The notes under the pieces are model-generated. The model did not search any database. It had not been told where the DNA came from and was given only the letters and a program-made list of their open reading frames with translations. Below are positions 38,144-49,642 of a stretch of DNA of 64,000 bases, one piece after another; position 1 is the first letter of the stretch; every line of letters begins with the position of its first letter. This stretch comes from Azotobacter chroococcum (lineage in GTDB: Bacteria > Pseudomonadota > Gammaproteobacteria > Pseudomonadales > Pseudomonadaceae): contig NZ_SMMU01000010.1 in assembly GCF_004339665.1 (NCBI RefSeq), forward strand, positions 85,014 through 149,013. Direction: 5' to 3'. Both the position numbers and the translations under genes were made by a program.

Positions 38144-38913
38144 CAGCCCGACCGGACAGCGACCAGGACATGCCCCTGGTCGCGCACCTGACCGAGCTGC
38201 GCTCGCGCCTGCTGCGCAGCGTGGCGGCAGTGCTGCTGATCTTCGCCGCACTCTTCTACTTCGCCCAGGACATCTACGCCCTGGTCTCGGCGCCCCTGCG
38301 CGCCTACCTGCCGGAAGGCGCGACCATGATCGCCACCGGCGTGGCCTCGCCGTTCCTCGCGCCGTTCAAGCTGACCCTGATGGTCTCGCTGTTCCTCGCC
38401 ATGCCGGTGGTCCTCCACCAGGTCTGGGGCTTCATCGCGCCGGGACTGTACCAGCACGAGAAACGCATCGCCGTGCCGCTGATGGCCTCCAGCGTGCTGC
38501 TCTTCTATGCCGGCATGGCCTTCGCCTACTTCGTGGTCTTCCCGATCATGTTCGGCTTCTTCGCCAGCGTGACCCCGGAAGGCGTGGCGATGATGACCGA
38601 CATCGGCCAGTACCTGGACTTCGTGCTCACCCTGTTCTTCGCCTTCGGCGTGGCCTTCGAGGTGCCGGTGGCGACCTTCCTGCTGATCTGGGTGGGCATC
38701 GTCGACGTGGCCAGCCTGCGCAACAGTCGCCCCTACGTGATCGTCGGCTGCTTCGTGGTCGGCATGCTCCTCACCCCGCCGGACGTGTTCTCCCAGACCC
38801 TGCTCGCCGTGCCCATGTGGCTGCTGTTCGAGATCGGCGTGTTCTTCGGCGCGCGCATCCGCCGCCAGGAGCACGAAGAGCCGGCCGAAGCCGACGGCCC
38901 GTCGCAACCGTGA
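38140..38913 (+). CDS. tatC: Sec-independent protein translocase TatC
   Basis: 257 residues with six membrane helices. The N-terminal signal-recognition motif [17 protein letters not shown] and the loop GLYQHEKR are diagnostic. It binds twin-arginine signal peptides. The C-terminal tail ends in the charged [17 protein letters not shown]. Its stop overlaps the rsmE GTG start. Confidence 0.97.
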   Translation: MTARPDSDQDMPLVAHLTELRSRLLRSVAAVLLIFAALFYFAQDIYALVSAPLRAYLPEGATMIATGVASPFLAPFKLTLMVSLFLAMPVVLHQVWGFIAPGLYQHEKRIAVPLMASSVLLFYAGMAFAYFVVFPIMFGFFASVTPEGVAMMTDIGQYLDFVLTLFFAFGVAFEVPVATFLLIWVGIVDVASLRNSRPYVIVGCFVVGMLLTPPDVFSQTLLAVPMWLLFEIGVFFGARIRRQEHEEPAEADGPSQP

Positions 38914-39617
38914 ACCTGCTGCTGCTCGACGACGCCGACTTCGTCGCCGCCGACCGGGCGATCCTGCGCGACCGCCGCCTGCGCCACCTGCAGGAAGTGC
39001 ACCGCGCCGAGGCCGGCGACGGCCTGCGCATCGGCCGTCTGGGCGGGGCCATGGGCGAAGGCCGACTGCTGCGCCTGGAAGCGGCGGAGGCCGAACTGCA
39101 GGTGACCTTCGACCGGGAACCGCCGGCCAAGCTGCCCTTGACCCTGCTGCTCGCCCTGCCCCGGCCGAAGATGCTCAGGCGCGTGCTGCAGACCGTCGCC
39201 GCCATGGGCGTGCCGCGGCTGGTGCTGCTCAACAGCTACCGGGTGGAGAAGAGCTTCTGGCAGACCCCCTTCCTCGAGCCCGCAGCGATCCGCGAACAGC
39301 TGATCCTCGGCCTGGAGCAGGCACGCGACACCGTGCTGCCGGAAGTGCTGGTCGAAAAGCGCTTCAAGCCCTTCGTCGAGGACCGCCTGCCGCAGCTCGC
39401 CGCCGGCACCCTCGGCCTGCTCGGCCATCCCGGCGACTTCCCGCCCTGCCCGCGCGCCGTCGAACGACCGGTGACCCTGGCCATCGGCCCGGAGGGCGGC
39501 TGGATTCCCTACGAGGTGGACAAGCTGCAGGCCGCCGGCCTCGCCCCGGTGCAGTTGGGCGAGCGCATCCTGCGCGTGGAAACCGCGGTAACTGCGCTGC
39601 TCGCACGTCTGTTCTAG
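38910..39617 (+). CDS. rsmE: 16S rRNA m3U1498 methyltransferase
   Basis: 235 residues from a GTG start ([13 protein letters not shown]) that overlaps the tatC stop. A PUA-like N-terminal domain (about 1-70, with [15 protein letters not shown]) is followed by a SPOUT methyltransferase domain with the trefoil-knot SAM loop [15 protein letters not shown] and [16 protein letters not shown]. It methylates U1498 in the decoding region. The TAG stop is directly joined to an IS-like end (39617). Confidence 0.95.
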   Translation: MNLLLLDDADFVAADRAILRDRRLRHLQEVHRAEAGDGLRIGRLGGAMGEGRLLRLEAAEAELQVTFDREPPAKLPLTLLLALPRPKMLRRVLQTVAAMGVPRLVLLNSYRVEKSFWQTPFLEPAAIREQLILGLEQARDTVLPEVLVEKRFKPFVEDRLPQLAAGTLGLLGHPGDFPPCPRAVERPVTLAIGPEGGWIPYEVDKLQAAGLAPVQLGERILRVETAVTALLARLF

Positions 39618-39705
39618 GGCCTGTTAACGCTATTCTCCGCGAGCCGCGTTGCCGCGCAACCCGTAGGGACAGGCCGTGGCGGGCGCATGAGCGCCCGCCG
39701 CTCCC
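39617..39705. repeat. Internally deleted copy of the 271-bp MITE, with a hairpin
   Basis: GGGCCTGTTAACGC starts on the G of the rsmE stop codon, followed by CTCCGCGAGCCGCGTTGCCG and CGCAACCCGTAGGGAC. The last two blocks are the outer left and inner right segments of the element at 50718 (GAGCCGCGTTGCCGCG and CGCGCAACCCGAAGGGA) joined together. A 9-bp perfect hairpin GGCGGGCGC-ATGA-GCGCCCGCC (39678-39699) follows and may separate the convergent rsmE and opgH transcripts. Confidence 0.55.
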
Positions 39706-39706
39706 C

Positions 39707-42304
39707 CTAGCCGGCCAGCAGCACCCCGTCGGCCGCCGGTTTCGCCTCGCTGCTCGGCGCGGCCTGGGGCCGGCCACTGCTGCGGTACAGGCCGCCCAGC
39801 GAGCGCCGCCAGGGCGCCAGCCAGTTCTCCCAGCCCTCCTCCCACAGCTGCCGGTGCAGGCGCGCCAGGACCACCGGATCACCGAGCAGGGCCAGCCGTG
39901 CCCGCTCGTCGAGCCGCTCGGGGCCGACGGCCAGGGCATGGGTCACGCGCTCCGCGCGCAGCCGCTCGATCGCCAGCGACTGGCCGTGGCGTGCCGTGGC
40001 CATGGCGCAGGCCAGGGCATTGCCCAGCGGATCGACCACCGCCCGCACGAAGGCGCCGTCCTGCGCGCGCCGGCGGTTCTCCCGGGTGTAGCGCTCGGTG
40101 GCGCGCAGCTCGGCCGGGGCGGCGTGCTCCTCGGGGATCAGGAACAGCTTCAGCGCGCGCAGACCCCGGCCCAAACCGACCCGGCTGGAAATCACCGACA
40201 CCGGAATGGACAACATCAGGGCGCCGACGATCGGCGCCAGCCACCAGAGGAAGCGCGGGTTCAGCCAGGCCACCAGCAGTGCCCAGACGAGGCCGAGCAG
40301 GGTCTGCACGCCATGCCGGCGCAGCGCCTCGCCCCAGGAGGTGGAGCCGTCGTCGCGGCGCGGCGACTTCCACTGCACCGAGCGGCCGAGGAAGGCGCCG
40401 ACCACGAAGCAGCTGTGGAAGAACATCCGCACCGGCGTCAGCAGGATGGAGCAGCCCATCTCCAGCAGCACGCTCAGGGTCACCCGGATCGCTCCGCCAT
40501 AGGCGTCGGCGCCCTTGACCCAGACCAGCGCCAGGCTGAGCAGCTTGGGCAGCAGCAGCATGGCCAGGGTGCTGTAGAACAGCAGCATGGCCTCCTGGGG
40601 ATACCAGGGCATCCAGACCGGGAACGGCCCCGAGGCACTGGCGGCATCCTGCGGCATCAGTAGGTGGTGCGCCGCCATCAGCGCGGTGGAGAGCAGCAGG
40701 AAGGCGAACCACAGCGGTGCCGACAGGTAGGACATCACCCCGGTGAGAAACACCGCGCGATGTACCGGATGTATGCCGCGGACCAGGAACAGGCGGAAGT
40801 TCATCAGGTTGCCGTGGCACCAGCGGCGGTCGCGCTTGAGCTCGTCGAGCAGGTTCGGCGGCAGCTCCTCGTAGCTGCCCGGCAGGTCGTGGGCGACCCA
40901 CACGCCCCAGCCGGCGCGGCGCATCAGCGCGGCCTCGACGAAGTCGTGGGAGAGGATCGCCCCGGCGAACACCCCGCGTCCCGGCAGCGGCGCCAGCGCG
41001 CAGTGCTCGATGAACGGCTGCATGCGGATGATCGCGTTGTGTCCCCAGTAATGCGACTCGCCGAGCTGCCAGAAGTGCATGCCGGCGGTCAGCAGCGGGC
41101 CGTAGACGCGGGTGGCGAACTGCTGCATGCGCGCGTAGAGGGTGTCGCGGCCCGAGGCCTTCGGCGCGGTCTGGATGATCCCGGCCTCGGGATTGGCCTC
41201 CATCAGTCGCACCAGGGCGGTCAGGCAGTCGCCGCTCATCACGCTGTCGGCGTCCATCACCACCATGTAGCGGTACTGGCTGCCCCAGCGCCGGCAGAAG
41301 TCGTCGATGTTGCCACTCTTGCGCTTCACCCGGCGGCGCCGGCGGCGGTAGAAGATGCGTCCGAAGCCGCCGGTCTCGCGGCACAGCTCGAGCCAGGCCT
41401 GCTGCTCGGCGGCAGCGATGTCGGCCGAGCTGCTGTCGCTGAGGATGAAGAAGTCGAAACGCGCCTGCTCGCCGCTGGCGGCCAGCGATTCGTAGGTCGC
41501 CCGCAGACCGGCGAAGGCGCGCGCCACGTCCTCGTTGCAGATCGGCATGACGATGGCCGTGCGCACCTCGGCAGGGATCGGCGCCGTACCTAGGCCGGTG
41601 GCGGAGATGAAGTGGCGGCCGCGCCCGCGCAGCAGCTCCCAGAAGCCCATCACCGCCGTCCAGAAGCCGGCGGACAGCCAGCCGAAGAGCAGCGCGAAGA
41701 GGCCGAGCACGCTGCCTTCGAGCAGATAGGGCAATGCCGTGCCCAGGCTGTGCCAGGGGCTGGGCGGGACACCCTCGACGAACTGGGCGAACTCGGAGAA
41801 GGACCAGTCGCAGCACGGCAGGATATCCCGCATGTACCAGGTGGCCAGGGCGGTCGGTCCCAGCATCAGCAGCAGCAGGACCAGCCGGCGCAGCGAGGCG
41901 ACCCGCTGCCAGCTCGCCGGCGGCAGGTCGCGCGGCGGCGGCGGCGCGACGGCACGGCCGGTGAGCCGGAGCCAGGCGCGGCGCAGCAGGTTGAGCCCCC
42001 AGGGCTCGGGAACCACCGGGGTGCGGCGGATCGGCGGTGCGGCCGCCAGGCAGGTCCTCCCGGCGGCGTCCGTAGCGAGCGCCCCGGCCGCCGCCAGCTC
42101 GTCGCCATACTCCCCGGCCAGGCGCCGGGCGGCCGAGTCCAGGCCGGCATCGCCGGCAGCCGCCGGGGCTCCGGCCAGCCGGCGGTGCAGTTCGGCGAGC
42201 GAGCCGGCATCGGCCAGACGCTCGCGCTCGGCCGCGGCCAGCGGCAGATGGCGCAGATACTCGTCCAGCGGGCCCCGGAGGGAAATCGGTTTATTCTTTG
42301 GCAT
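39707..42304 (-). CDS. opgH: Glucan glucosyltransferase OpgH, copy 1
   Basis: 865 residues. OpgH is the inner-membrane GT2-family glucosyltransferase that makes the beta-1,2 backbone of osmoregulated periplasmic glucans from UDP-glucose. Several membrane helices (about 139-160, 190-225 and five after 500) flank a cytosolic GT-A domain with [20 protein letters not shown], the metal motif [13 protein letters not shown], a catalytic Asp in [15 protein letters not shown] and the RRW motif in [10 protein letters not shown]. The start overlaps the opgG copy 1 stop by 14 bp. It is one of two tandem opgGH pairs; the core is almost identical to copy 2, the ends differ. Confidence 0.94.
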   Translation of the reverse strand: MPKNKPISLRGPLDEYLRHLPLAAAERERLADAGSLAELHRRLAGAPAAAGDAGLDSAARRLAGEYGDELAAAGALATDAAGRTCLAAAPPIRRTPVVPEPWGLNLLRRAWLRLTGRAVAPPPPRDLPPASWQRVASLRRLVLLLLMLGPTALATWYMRDILPCCDWSFSEFAQFVEGVPPSPWHSLGTALPYLLEGSVLGLFALLFGWLSAGFWTAVMGFWELLRGRGRHFISATGLGTAPIPAEVRTAIVMPICNEDVARAFAGLRATYESLAASGEQARFDFFILSDSSSADIAAAEQQAWLELCRETGGFGRIFYRRRRRRVKRKSGNIDDFCRRWGSQYRYMVVMDADSVMSGDCLTALVRLMEANPEAGIIQTAPKASGRDTLYARMQQFATRVYGPLLTAGMHFWQLGESHYWGHNAIIRMQPFIEHCALAPLPGRGVFAGAILSHDFVEAALMRRAGWGVWVAHDLPGSYEELPPNLLDELKRDRRWCHGNLMNFRLFLVRGIHPVHRAVFLTGVMSYLSAPLWFAFLLLSTALMAAHHLLMPQDAASASGPFPVWMPWYPQEAMLLFYSTLAMLLLPKLLSLALVWVKGADAYGGAIRVTLSVLLEMGCSILLTPVRMFFHSCFVVGAFLGRSVQWKSPRRDDGSTSWGEALRRHGVQTLLGLVWALLVAWLNPRFLWWLAPIVGALMLSIPVSVISSRVGLGRGLRALKLFLIPEEHAAPAELRATERYTRENRRRAQDGAFVRAVVDPLGNALACAMATARHGQSLAIERLRAERVTHALAVGPERLDERARLALLGDPVVLARLHRQLWEEGWENWLAPWRRSLGGLYRSSGRPQAAPSSEAKPAADGVLLAG

Positions 42305-43844
42305 GCAACTGGTAGCTCCAGATTTCGGTCAGGCGTCGGTCGCCCTTGACCAGTGCGGCGTACATCTCCACCGGCCGCTGCGGGTCCTTGACTTTCAAAC
42401 GCAGGGTGAGGCGCCAGCCCCGGATGGCCGGGTGGTAGCGCAGGCTGTTCTCCAACAATTCGCCGTTGTGATCGACGCTGACCTGGCTGGCGAGCGGCGT
42501 ATCCGGTGCCAAAGCCTGCAGCGCCGGCCCCTCGAAGTCCACCAGCAGCAAGGTGCTGCCGTCGGCCTGGCGGACCAGATTGCGCTGCCGGAGCTCCCCG
42601 CGCGAGCGCAGGGTCTGCCGGACCCAGGCCGCCCTTCCGGGGTGCAGCTCCGCCTCGTTCCGGGTCCAGTGCAGCCGGTAGGCGAAATCCAGCGACTCAC
42701 CGGGCCTGGGCATGGCCTTCGGTTGCCAGAAGGCGACGATATTGTCGTTGGTCTCGTCCGGGCTGGGAATCTCCACCAGCTCCACGCTGCCCTGTCCCCA
42801 CTGGCCCAGCGGCTCGACCCAGGCGCTCGGGCGCAGGTCGTAGCGGTCGTCCAGGTCCTCGTAGTCGGAGAACTCGCGGCCGCGCTGCAGCAGGCCGAAG
42901 CCCCGCGGGTTCTCCAGGCTGTAGGGAGTCACCGTCAGCTGCTGCGGGTTCTGCAGCGGGCGCCAGACCCAGTCGCCATTGCCGTCATGGATCAAGAGGC
43001 CGCTGGAGTCGTGGATCTTCGGACGGAAGTTGACCTGCGGCGACGGCTGGTTGTCGCCGAACAGGAACATGCTGGTCAGCGGCGCCAGGCCCAGCCGGCC
43101 GACCGGCCCGCGCAGGTAGAGGCGGGCCTTGATGTCCATGCGGGTATCCCCGCCCGGATGCAGGACCATCTGGTAGGCGCCGCTGGCGCGCGGCGAGTCG
43201 AGCAGGGCGAAGATCGTCAGGTGGTGGTCCTGCGGTTTCGGGCGCTCGATCCAGAACTCGCGAAAGCGCGGGAACTCCTCGCCCGAGGGCAGCGCGGTGT
43301 CGAGCGCCAGGCCGCGGGCGGAAAGGCCGAACACCTGGCCCTGGCCGACCACCCGGAAATAGCTGGCGCCGAGGAAGCTGGCGACCTCGTCCTGCTTGTC
43401 CGCCCGGTTGATCGGATAGAGCACGCGAAAGCCGGCGTAGCCGAGCTGCTCCACCGCCTTGGGATCGACGCGCAGGGCGCCGAAATCGAAGCGCGCGGGG
43501 TCGTAGCCGATTTCCCGGACATCGCCGTCCACCACCTCGTTGATGCGCACCGGCGTGGCGAAGTGCATGCCCTGATGGTGGAAGCCCAGCTTGAAGCGGG
43601 TCTTCTCGTCGGCCCAGTAGGCCTTTTCGGCACGAAAGCGGATCTGCTGATGGTCGGCGAAGGCCATGTTGGCGAATTCGGCCGGCAGGTTGCTGACCGG
43701 CGCGGCATAGGGCTCGCCGGCCAGGCGCCTGGCCCGCTCGGCCACCTCGTCGAAGCCGAGGCCCCAGGCCGGGGCGACGCCCAGCGCCAGGCAGGCGGAA
43801 CCGACCAGCAGCAGGCCGCGGCATGAAGCGATCATCGACGTCAT
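42291..43844 (-). CDS. opgG: Periplasmic glucan biosynthesis protein OpgG, copy 1
   Basis: About 517 residues. The signal peptide [20 protein letters not shown] ends in APAWG. The mature protein has the OpgG/OpgD beta-sandwich plus Ig-like fold, with conserved [53 protein letters not shown] and [20 protein letters not shown]. OpgG acts in the periplasm on the nascent glucan. The start is uncertain: in-frame ATGs lie at 43862, 43844 and 43835, none with a strong ribosome site. The length is close to copy 2. It lies upstream of opgH copy 1. Confidence 0.9.
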   Translation of the reverse strand: MTSMIASCRGLLLVGSACLALGVAPAWGLGFDEVAERARRLAGEPYAAPVSNLPAEFANMAFADHQQIRFRAEKAYWADEKTRFKLGFHHQGMHFATPVRINEVVDGDVREIGYDPARFDFGALRVDPKAVEQLGYAGFRVLYPINRADKQDEVASFLGASYFRVVGQGQVFGLSARGLALDTALPSGEEFPRFREFWIERPKPQDHHLTIFALLDSPRASGAYQMVLHPGGDTRMDIKARLYLRGPVGRLGLAPLTSMFLFGDNQPSPQVNFRPKIHDSSGLLIHDGNGDWVWRPLQNPQQLTVTPYSLENPRGFGLLQRGREFSDYEDLDDRYDLRPSAWVEPLGQWGQGSVELVEIPSPDETNDNIVAFWQPKAMPRPGESLDFAYRLHWTRNEAELHPGRAAWVRQTLRSRGELRQRNLVRQADGSTLLLVDFEGPALQALAPDTPLASQVSVDHNGELLENSLRYHPAIRGWRLTLRLKVKDPQRPVEMYAALVKGDRRLTEIWSYQLHAKE

Positions 43845-44172
43845 TGCGCAAGGCTCGGGCATGGCTGAAAGGGGGAATGGACGGGGCTGTCGGCCGGCAA
43901 CTCTAACCTATTGAAAAAAATAGAGAAAACTCAGGGCGCAGGGAAAGCCGCAAATAAGCGGATTTTCCTTTATATTCATATAGTTAGCTATTCTTATCCA
44001 AATCCTTCAAAAGGCGATGGAAAAGGCGACGGGCGGCAGTCCGGCCGGGCAGGATAGGATAGGAGCCGTTGGCATTTTCCAGGGTTGGCAGGAAGCAACA
44101 GTACCGGGGAAAACCCGGCGCCCGGCCAAGGCGCCGCTCAAATCTGGCGCGCGACAGCCGCATCGCCCGCCC
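43845..44172. promoter_or_regulatory. Region between the two opgGH copies
   Basis: 328 bp with no gene. The part at about 43900-44010 is AT-rich (CCTATTGAAAAAAATAGAG, TTTATATTCATATAGTTAGC), unlike the surrounding GC-rich DNA, and should contain the promoter of opgGH copy 1 read on the minus strand. It includes small palindromes such as CCGC-AAATAA-GCGG. Nearer to opgH copy 2 are two stems, CCGGG-GAAAA-CCCGG (44104-44118) and GGCGCC-7-GGCGCC (44117-44135), which could end the copy 2 transcript but lack a T run. Confidence 0.5.
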
Positions 44173-46740
44173 CTACCTCGCCAGCAGCACTCCAGCGGCT
44201 TCCGGCGTGGCCTCGCCGGTCGCGTGGCTGCGGCACCGGACACTCCGAGCATGCCGCCACGGCCCCAGCCAGTTCTCCCGGCCCTCCTCCCACAGCTGCA
44301 GGTGCAGGCGCGACAGGGCCACCGGGTCGCTCAGCAAGGCCAGACGCGTCTCGCCATCGAGTCCTTCCGGCCCGGCGGCCAGCGCCTGCTCCACACGTTC
44401 GCGGCGCCGCGTCTCGATCACCCCGGCCGTGCCGTGTCGCGCCGTGCCCATGGCGCAGGCCAGGGCGTTGAACTGCGGATCGACGGCTGCCCGGATGAAG
44501 CCCTCATCGAGCGCCCGCCGCCGGTTCGCCAGGGTGTACTCGTCGGTGTCGCGCAGCTCCTGCGGGGGGGCATACTCCTCGGGAATGAGAAACAGCTTGC
44601 CACGGCGCGAGCACAGCCCCCATGTGACCCAGCTAGTGACCACCGATACCGGGATGGACAGTATCAGTGAGCCCAGGATGGGTGACAGCCACCAGAGGAA
44701 GCGTGGGTTCAGCCAGGCCACCAGCAGCGCCCAGGCGATGCCGAGCAGGGTCTGCCCGCCATGCCGACGCAATGCCTCGCGCCAGGTAGTGGCATCGTCG
44801 TCGCGCTGTGGCGACTTCCATTGCACCGACCAGCCGAGGAAGGCGGCAATCACGAAGCGGGTGTGAAAAAGCATGCGTACAGGCGCCACCAGCATCGAGA
44901 AGAACATCTCCAGCAGCATGCTCAAGGCCACCTTGAACACGCCCCCATAGGCCCTGGCCCCCTTCGCCCAGATCAGGATCACGCTGAGCAGCTTGGGCAG
45001 GAACAGCAGGGTCAGGGTGGTGGAGAACAGCGCGATGGCGCGTTCCGGGTGCCATTGCGGCCAGATCGGAAAGAGCTGCCTTGGCGCCATGAAGTACTGT
45101 GGCTCCATCAACTGATGCACCGCCAGCAGTGCGGTGGAGAGCACCAGGAAGGCGAACCACAGCGGTGCCGACAGGTAGGACATCACCCCGGTGAGGAACA
45201 CCGCGCGGTGTACCGGATGCATGCCCTTGACCAGAAACAGGCGAAAGTTCATCAGGTTGCCGTGGCACCAGCGGCGGTCGCGCTTGAGCTCGTCGAGCAG
45301 GTTCGGCGGCAGCTCCTCGTAGCTGCCCGGCAGGTCGTAGGCGATCCACACGCCCCAGCCGGCGCGGCGCATCAGCGCCGCCTCGACGAAGTCGTGGGAA
45401 AGGATCGCCCCGGCGAACGCCCCCTTGCCCGACAGCGGTGCCAGCGCGCAGTGCTCGATGAACGGCTTGATGCGGATGATCGCGTTGTGGCCCCAGTAGT
45501 GCGACTCGCCGAGCTGCCAGAAGTGCAGGCCGGCCGTGAACAGCGGGCCGTAGACGCGGGTGGCGAACTGCTGCATGCGTGCGTAGAGGGTGTCCATGCC
45601 CGAAGCCTTGGGCGCGGTCTGGATGATCCCTGCCTCGGGGTTGGCCTCCATCAGCCGCACCAGCTTGGTCAGGCACTCGCCGCTCATCACGCTGTCGGCG
45701 TCCATCACCACCATGTAGCGGTACTGGCTGCCCCAGCGTCGGCAGAAGTCGTCGATGTTGCCGCTCTTGCGCTTCACCCGCCGGCGCCGGCGGCGGTAGA
45801 AGATGCGTCCGGAGCCGCCGGTCTCGCGGCACAGCTCGAGCCAGGCCTGCTGCTCGGTGGCGGCGATGTCCGCCGAGCCGCTGTCGCTGAGGACGAAGAA
45901 GTCGAAGCGCTCCAGTTCGCCGCTGGCGGCCAGCGACTCGTAGGTCGCCCGCAGGCCGGCGAACACCCGTGCCACGTCCTCGTTGCAGATCGGCATGACG
46001 ATGGCCGTGCGCGCTTCGGCAGCGATCGGCTCGTCGCTCACGCTGCTGCCGGAGATGCGGTAGCGGTCGCGCCCGCCGAGCAGCTCCCAGAAGCCCATCA
46101 GGGCGGTCCAGAAGCCGGCCGAGACCCAGCAGAAGAGGATGGTGAAGAGCGACAGCACGCCGAACTGGAGGACATACGGCAATACCTGCTGCAGGCTCTG
46201 CTGCCAGCTCTGCCGGCTGATCTCCGCGAGATCGACGAAGGCCCAGCCCTGATAGGGCAGGATATCCTTCATGTACCAGGTGGCCAGACTGGTCTGGCCC
46301 AGCATCAGCAGCAGCAGGATGAGCCGGCGCAGCGAGCCGACCCGCTGCCAGTGCGCCTTGGGCAGGTCGCGGGACGGCCTGGGCGGGCTCCGGCGACCGG
46401 TGAGCCGGCGCCAGGCACGCACCAGCAGGTTGGTACGCCAGGGCTCGGGGATGACCCTGGTGCGCCGGATCGGCGGTGCCGCCTCCAGGCAGGGACGGCC
46501 GCAGGCGTCCCTGCCTGGCCTGCCGGCCTCGTCCGGCTCGCCGCTGCCGCCCAGCTCCAGGCGCCGGGCGGCCGAGGCCAGGGCGGGATCGCCGGCCTCT
46601 GCCGGAACCTCCCCGGCAAGCCGCCGGTGCAGTTCGGCGAGCGAGCCGGCCTCGGCCAGGCATTCGCGCTCCCGCGCCTCAAGCGGCAGATGTTCGAGAT
46701 ATTCGGCCAGCAGAGCTTCGGTGGGCGTCGGATTATTCAT
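44173..46740 (-). CDS. opgH: Glucan glucosyltransferase OpgH, copy 2
   Basis: 855 residues from [22 protein letters not shown]. Same domain plan as copy 1: helices near 130-150 and 180-215, [48 protein letters not shown] and [10 protein letters not shown], then C-terminal membrane helices. The central third differs from copy 1 by few residues, while the N-terminal 100 and the C-terminal 60 residues diverge. The start overlaps the end of opgG copy 2 by 8 bp, so both genes are coupled. Confidence 0.94.
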   Translation of the reverse strand: MNNPTPTEALLAEYLEHLPLEARERECLAEAGSLAELHRRLAGEVPAEAGDPALASAARRLELGGSGEPDEAGRPGRDACGRPCLEAAPPIRRTRVIPEPWRTNLLVRAWRRLTGRRSPPRPSRDLPKAHWQRVGSLRRLILLLLMLGQTSLATWYMKDILPYQGWAFVDLAEISRQSWQQSLQQVLPYVLQFGVLSLFTILFCWVSAGFWTALMGFWELLGGRDRYRISGSSVSDEPIAAEARTAIVMPICNEDVARVFAGLRATYESLAASGELERFDFFVLSDSGSADIAATEQQAWLELCRETGGSGRIFYRRRRRRVKRKSGNIDDFCRRWGSQYRYMVVMDADSVMSGECLTKLVRLMEANPEAGIIQTAPKASGMDTLYARMQQFATRVYGPLFTAGLHFWQLGESHYWGHNAIIRIKPFIEHCALAPLSGKGAFAGAILSHDFVEAALMRRAGWGVWIAYDLPGSYEELPPNLLDELKRDRRWCHGNLMNFRLFLVKGMHPVHRAVFLTGVMSYLSAPLWFAFLVLSTALLAVHQLMEPQYFMAPRQLFPIWPQWHPERAIALFSTTLTLLFLPKLLSVILIWAKGARAYGGVFKVALSMLLEMFFSMLVAPVRMLFHTRFVIAAFLGWSVQWKSPQRDDDATTWREALRRHGGQTLLGIAWALLVAWLNPRFLWWLSPILGSLILSIPVSVVTSWVTWGLCSRRGKLFLIPEEYAPPQELRDTDEYTLANRRRALDEGFIRAAVDPQFNALACAMGTARHGTAGVIETRRRERVEQALAAGPEGLDGETRLALLSDPVALSRLHLQLWEEGRENWLGPWRHARSVRCRSHATGEATPEAAGVLLAR

Positions 46741-48307
46741 TGGCGGGCAACTGGTAGCTCCAGGTTTCGGTGAGGGTTTTCTTGCCGTTGACCAGCGCGA
46801 CGCGCATCTCCGTCGGCTTCTTCGGATCCTTGACACTGACCCGCAGCATCAGGCGCCAGCCCTTGGTGGCCGGGTTGTAGCGCAGGCTGTTCTCCTTCAC
46901 CTCGGCGTTGCCGTCGACGCCGATCTGGGGGGCGAGCGGCGCATCCGGCGGCAGCTTCTTCAGCGCCGGCCCCTCGAAGTCGACCACCAGCGCCGTGCTG
47001 CCGTCCGGCTGGCGGATCAGGTTCTTCTGCTTCACGTCGCCCGCCGCGCGCAGGGTCTGCTCGACCCAGGCCGAATCCCGGTCGTGCAGCCCCGGCTCGT
47101 CGCGGGTCCAGTGCAGGCGGTAGCTCAGGTCCAGCGGCTGGCCCGGCTCCGGCTGGCTGGCCGGACTCCAGAAGGCGACGATGTTGTCGTTGGTCTCGTC
47201 CGGGGTGGGGATCTCGACCAGCTCCACGCTGCCCGGGCCCCAGTCGCCCTGCGGCTCGACCCAGGCGCTCGGGCGCAGGTCGTAGCGGTCGTCCAGGTCC
47301 TCGTAGCGCGAGAACTCGCGGCCGCGCTGCAGCAGGCCGAAGCCCTTCGGGCTCTCCACGCGGTAGCTGCTCACCGACAGGTGCTTCGGATTGTTCAGCG
47401 GGCGCCAGATCCATTCGTCATCGCCGGCATGGATCTGCAGACCGCTGGAGTCGTGCAGCTCCGGACGGTAGTTGGGCTCTGCGGGAGGCTGGTTGCCGCC
47501 GAACAGGAACATGCTGGTCAGCGGCGCCAGGCCCAGCTTGCCGACCTTGTCGCGCAGAAACAGCCGGGACTGGACGTCGACCACCGCGTCGCGGCCCGGG
47601 TGCAGCACGAAGCGGTAGGCGCCGGTGGCGCGCGGCGAGTCGAGCAGGGCGAAGATCGTCAGATGCTTGTCCTGCGGTTTCGGCTGCTCGATCCAGAACT
47701 CGCGAAAGCGCGGAAATTCCTCGCCCGCCGGCTGCGCCGTGTCGATCGCCAGGCCACGGGCGGACAGGCCGTACGCCTGGCCCTTGCCGACCACGCGGAA
47801 ATAGCTGGCGCCGAGGAAAGTGGTGATCTCGTCGCGCTTGCCCGCACCGTTGATCGGATAGAGCACGCGGAAGCCGGCGTAGCCGAGATTCCTGGTGGCG
47901 TTACTATCGAATTTCAGGCTGCCGAAGTCGAAGCGCGTGGGGTCATAGGGGATTTCCGCGACCCGGTTGCCGGCGATTTCGTTGATCTTCACCGGCGTAT
48001 TGAAGTGCATGCCCTGGTGGTAGAAGCTCAGCTTGAAGGGCGTCTTCTTGTCCGACCAGTAGGCCTTGTCCTCGCGGAAGCGGATCTGCTGGTAGTCGGC
48101 GAACTTCATCTCGCCGAACTCGGCAGGCAGGTTGCTGGCGGGAGCGACGAACTTTTCCGCGGCCAGGCCCTTCGCCTTCTCGGCCACGTCGTCGAAGCCG
48201 AAGGCCCAGACCGGGGCGGGCTCCAGCGTCAGGATGAGAGCCCCGGCCAACAGCAGGCCATGCAAACAGTGGTTGCGTGATGCAGATAGAACAGCGCGAA
48301 AAGCCAC
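46733..48307 (-). CDS. opgG: Periplasmic glucan biosynthesis protein OpgG, copy 2
   Basis: 524 residues. I choose the GTG at 48307 because AGGAGG lies four bases upstream (minus strand ACAGGAGGATTCGTG); the open frame goes on to 48361 without such a site. The signal peptide [20 protein letters not shown] ends in APVWA, then [14 protein letters not shown]. Conserved OpgG segments are [58 protein letters not shown] and [18 protein letters not shown]. It keeps a sequence closer to what I know of Pseudomonas OpgG than copy 1 (for example [11 protein letters not shown]), so it may be the ancestral copy. Confidence 0.93.
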   Translation of the reverse strand: MAFRAVLSASRNHCLHGLLLAGALILTLEPAPVWAFGFDDVAEKAKGLAAEKFVAPASNLPAEFGEMKFADYQQIRFREDKAYWSDKKTPFKLSFYHQGMHFNTPVKINEIAGNRVAEIPYDPTRFDFGSLKFDSNATRNLGYAGFRVLYPINGAGKRDEITTFLGASYFRVVGKGQAYGLSARGLAIDTAQPAGEEFPRFREFWIEQPKPQDKHLTIFALLDSPRATGAYRFVLHPGRDAVVDVQSRLFLRDKVGKLGLAPLTSMFLFGGNQPPAEPNYRPELHDSSGLQIHAGDDEWIWRPLNNPKHLSVSSYRVESPKGFGLLQRGREFSRYEDLDDRYDLRPSAWVEPQGDWGPGSVELVEIPTPDETNDNIVAFWSPASQPEPGQPLDLSYRLHWTRDEPGLHDRDSAWVEQTLRAAGDVKQKNLIRQPDGSTALVVDFEGPALKKLPPDAPLAPQIGVDGNAEVKENSLRYNPATKGWRLMLRVSVKDPKKPTEMRVALVNGKKTLTETWSYQLPANE

Positions 48308-48484
48308 GAATCCTCCTGTTATCCAATACAAAAACGAAGACGCTGCCTGCAAGGACAGCACCGGACAGTAGGGAGTGGGACCAGGGTGCTAAGAGATGAG
48401 TTCCGCCTTGCTGCAACCGCTTGTCTGCCCGGCAGGCAAGCGCGAAGCCTAAGCGCCTTGCAGAAATACCGTTCCGATAGCCCG

Positions 48485-48676
48485 TTAGCGGGCCGTTTTC
48501 GCCAGGGAAACCAGCACTCCGTCGAGCCGCAGCCCGAGGGTCATCGCCAGGAAGATCTTCCCGCCGCTGAACACCAGCACCAGCGAGCACTTGCGGTAGC
48601 CGAAGCGGTGGATCATCGCGGCGAGGGCGAAGTGCGGGAGGCGCAGGCACTGTCCTTCGGAGGGGTCCGGCGTCAT
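48485..48676 (-). CDS. Small hypothetical protein
   Basis: 63 residues, MTPDPSEGQCLRLPHFALAA then a hydrophobic stretch with RKCSLVLVFSGGKIFLAMTLGLRL. It begins and ends in the gap between opgG copy 2 and the UPF0158 gene. I do not recognise a family. The hydrophobic block could be a membrane segment, but the ORF is short and may be chance. Confidence 0.3.
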   Translation of the reverse strand: MTPDPSEGQCLRLPHFALAAMIHRFGYRKCSLVLVFSGGKIFLAMTLGLRLDGVLVSLAKTAR

Positions 48677-48786
48677 GCCTGCAACTACAGACAGGCACCG
48701 GCGTGGCCGGCCGCCCGTCGGGCCTTGCCGCCCCCGGCCCGGCAACCGTTAAGCTGAGGACTCGTCCCCCTCAGCCGGAGATCGCC

Positions 48787-49242
48787 ATGCTTCCCCTGAC
48801 CATCGACCTCGAGCGACTGGAAAATGCCCTGGAAGGCGACGAAGCCGTCGATCACTACCTGGACCTGGACACCGGCGAGATCCTCGCCGTCGGCCCCGCG
48901 GCACCGCTGCCGGGCAGCGCCGAGAAGTACCACGTGCAGCCCGAGCGCTACCTGCCCATCGAGCCCCTCGCCAGCGCGAAGAGCCTGGCGATGCGCGAGG
49001 AGTTCCTCTACACCCAGCCCGACCCGCATGCGCACCCGCTGCTCAGCCGCGCCCTGAGCGGGCGCCGGCCGCTGCGCACCTTCGACTACGGTCTGGAGCA
49101 CTTCCCGCGGATGCGCGAGGCCTGGCACCTCTACCACCGGCGCCGGCTGCGCGAGTACGCCCTGGAGTGGCTGGAGGACAACGGTCTGGAGCCGGCGAGC
49201 GAACTCAGGCCTCGAGCAGGAAGGTCACTGGGCCGTCGTTGA
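48787..49242 (+). CDS. UPF0158 family protein
   Basis: 151 residues starting [20 protein letters not shown]. The family hallmark is a short acidic N terminus followed by [10 protein letters not shown], here [17 protein letters not shown], and a central [38 protein letters not shown] with alternating aromatic and basic residues. Function unknown; cytoplasmic. It converges on dtd and the two 3' ends overlap by 38 bp. Confidence 0.8.
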   Translation: MLPLTIDLERLENALEGDEAVDHYLDLDTGEILAVGPAAPLPGSAEKYHVQPERYLPIEPLASAKSLAMREEFLYTQPDPHAHPLLSRALSGRRPLRTFDYGLEHFPRMREAWHLYHRRRLREYALEWLEDNGLEPASELRPRAGRSLGRR

Positions 49243-49642
49243 CCAGTTCGACCTGCATGTGGGCGCCGAAGCGCCCGCTGGCGACCTGCGGGTGGCGCTC
49301 GCGGGCCAGCGCCAGCAGCGCCTCGAACAGCGCCTGGCCCTGGGCCGGCGGCGCGGCACTGGAGAAGCTCGGGCGCAGGCCACTTCTGGTATCGGCGGCG
49401 AGGGTGAACTGCGAGACCAGCAGCAGGCCGCCGCCGACCTGGGCCAGGGACAGGTTCATGCGCCCCTCGGCGTCGGCGAACACCCGGTAGTTGAGCAGCC
49501 TGTGCAGCATCCGCTCGACGCTTTGCCCATCATCCTGCGGCTCGATGCCGACCAGCGCCAGCAGACCCGGGCCGATGGCGCCGAGCGTATCGCCGCCGAC
49601 CGTCACCCGGGCCGAGGCGACCCGCTGGATCAGCGCCTTCAT
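49205..49642 (-). CDS. dtd: D-aminoacyl-tRNA deacylase
   Basis: 145 residues, [20 protein letters not shown] removes D-amino acids (and glycine) from mischarged tRNA. Both active-site motifs are present: SQFTL (in [13 protein letters not shown], about 76-88) and NDGPVTF (near the C terminus). It starts on the last base of the pip stop region (TGATG), so pip and dtd are one unit. Its 3' end overlaps the convergent UPF0158 gene. Confidence 0.96.
   Translation of the reverse strand: MKALIQRVASARVTVGGDTLGAIGPGLLALVGIEPQDDGQSVERMLHRLLNYRVFADAEGRMNLSLAQVGGGLLLVSQFTLAADTRSGLRPSFSSAAPPAQGQALFEALLALARERHPQVASGRFGAHMQVELVNDGPVTFLLEA

Noticed and set aside
40664..41593. Long plus-strand frames opposite both opgH genes
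   Set aside because: The two copies have similar antisense frames only because the sense genes are duplicates; composition and position mark them as shadows.
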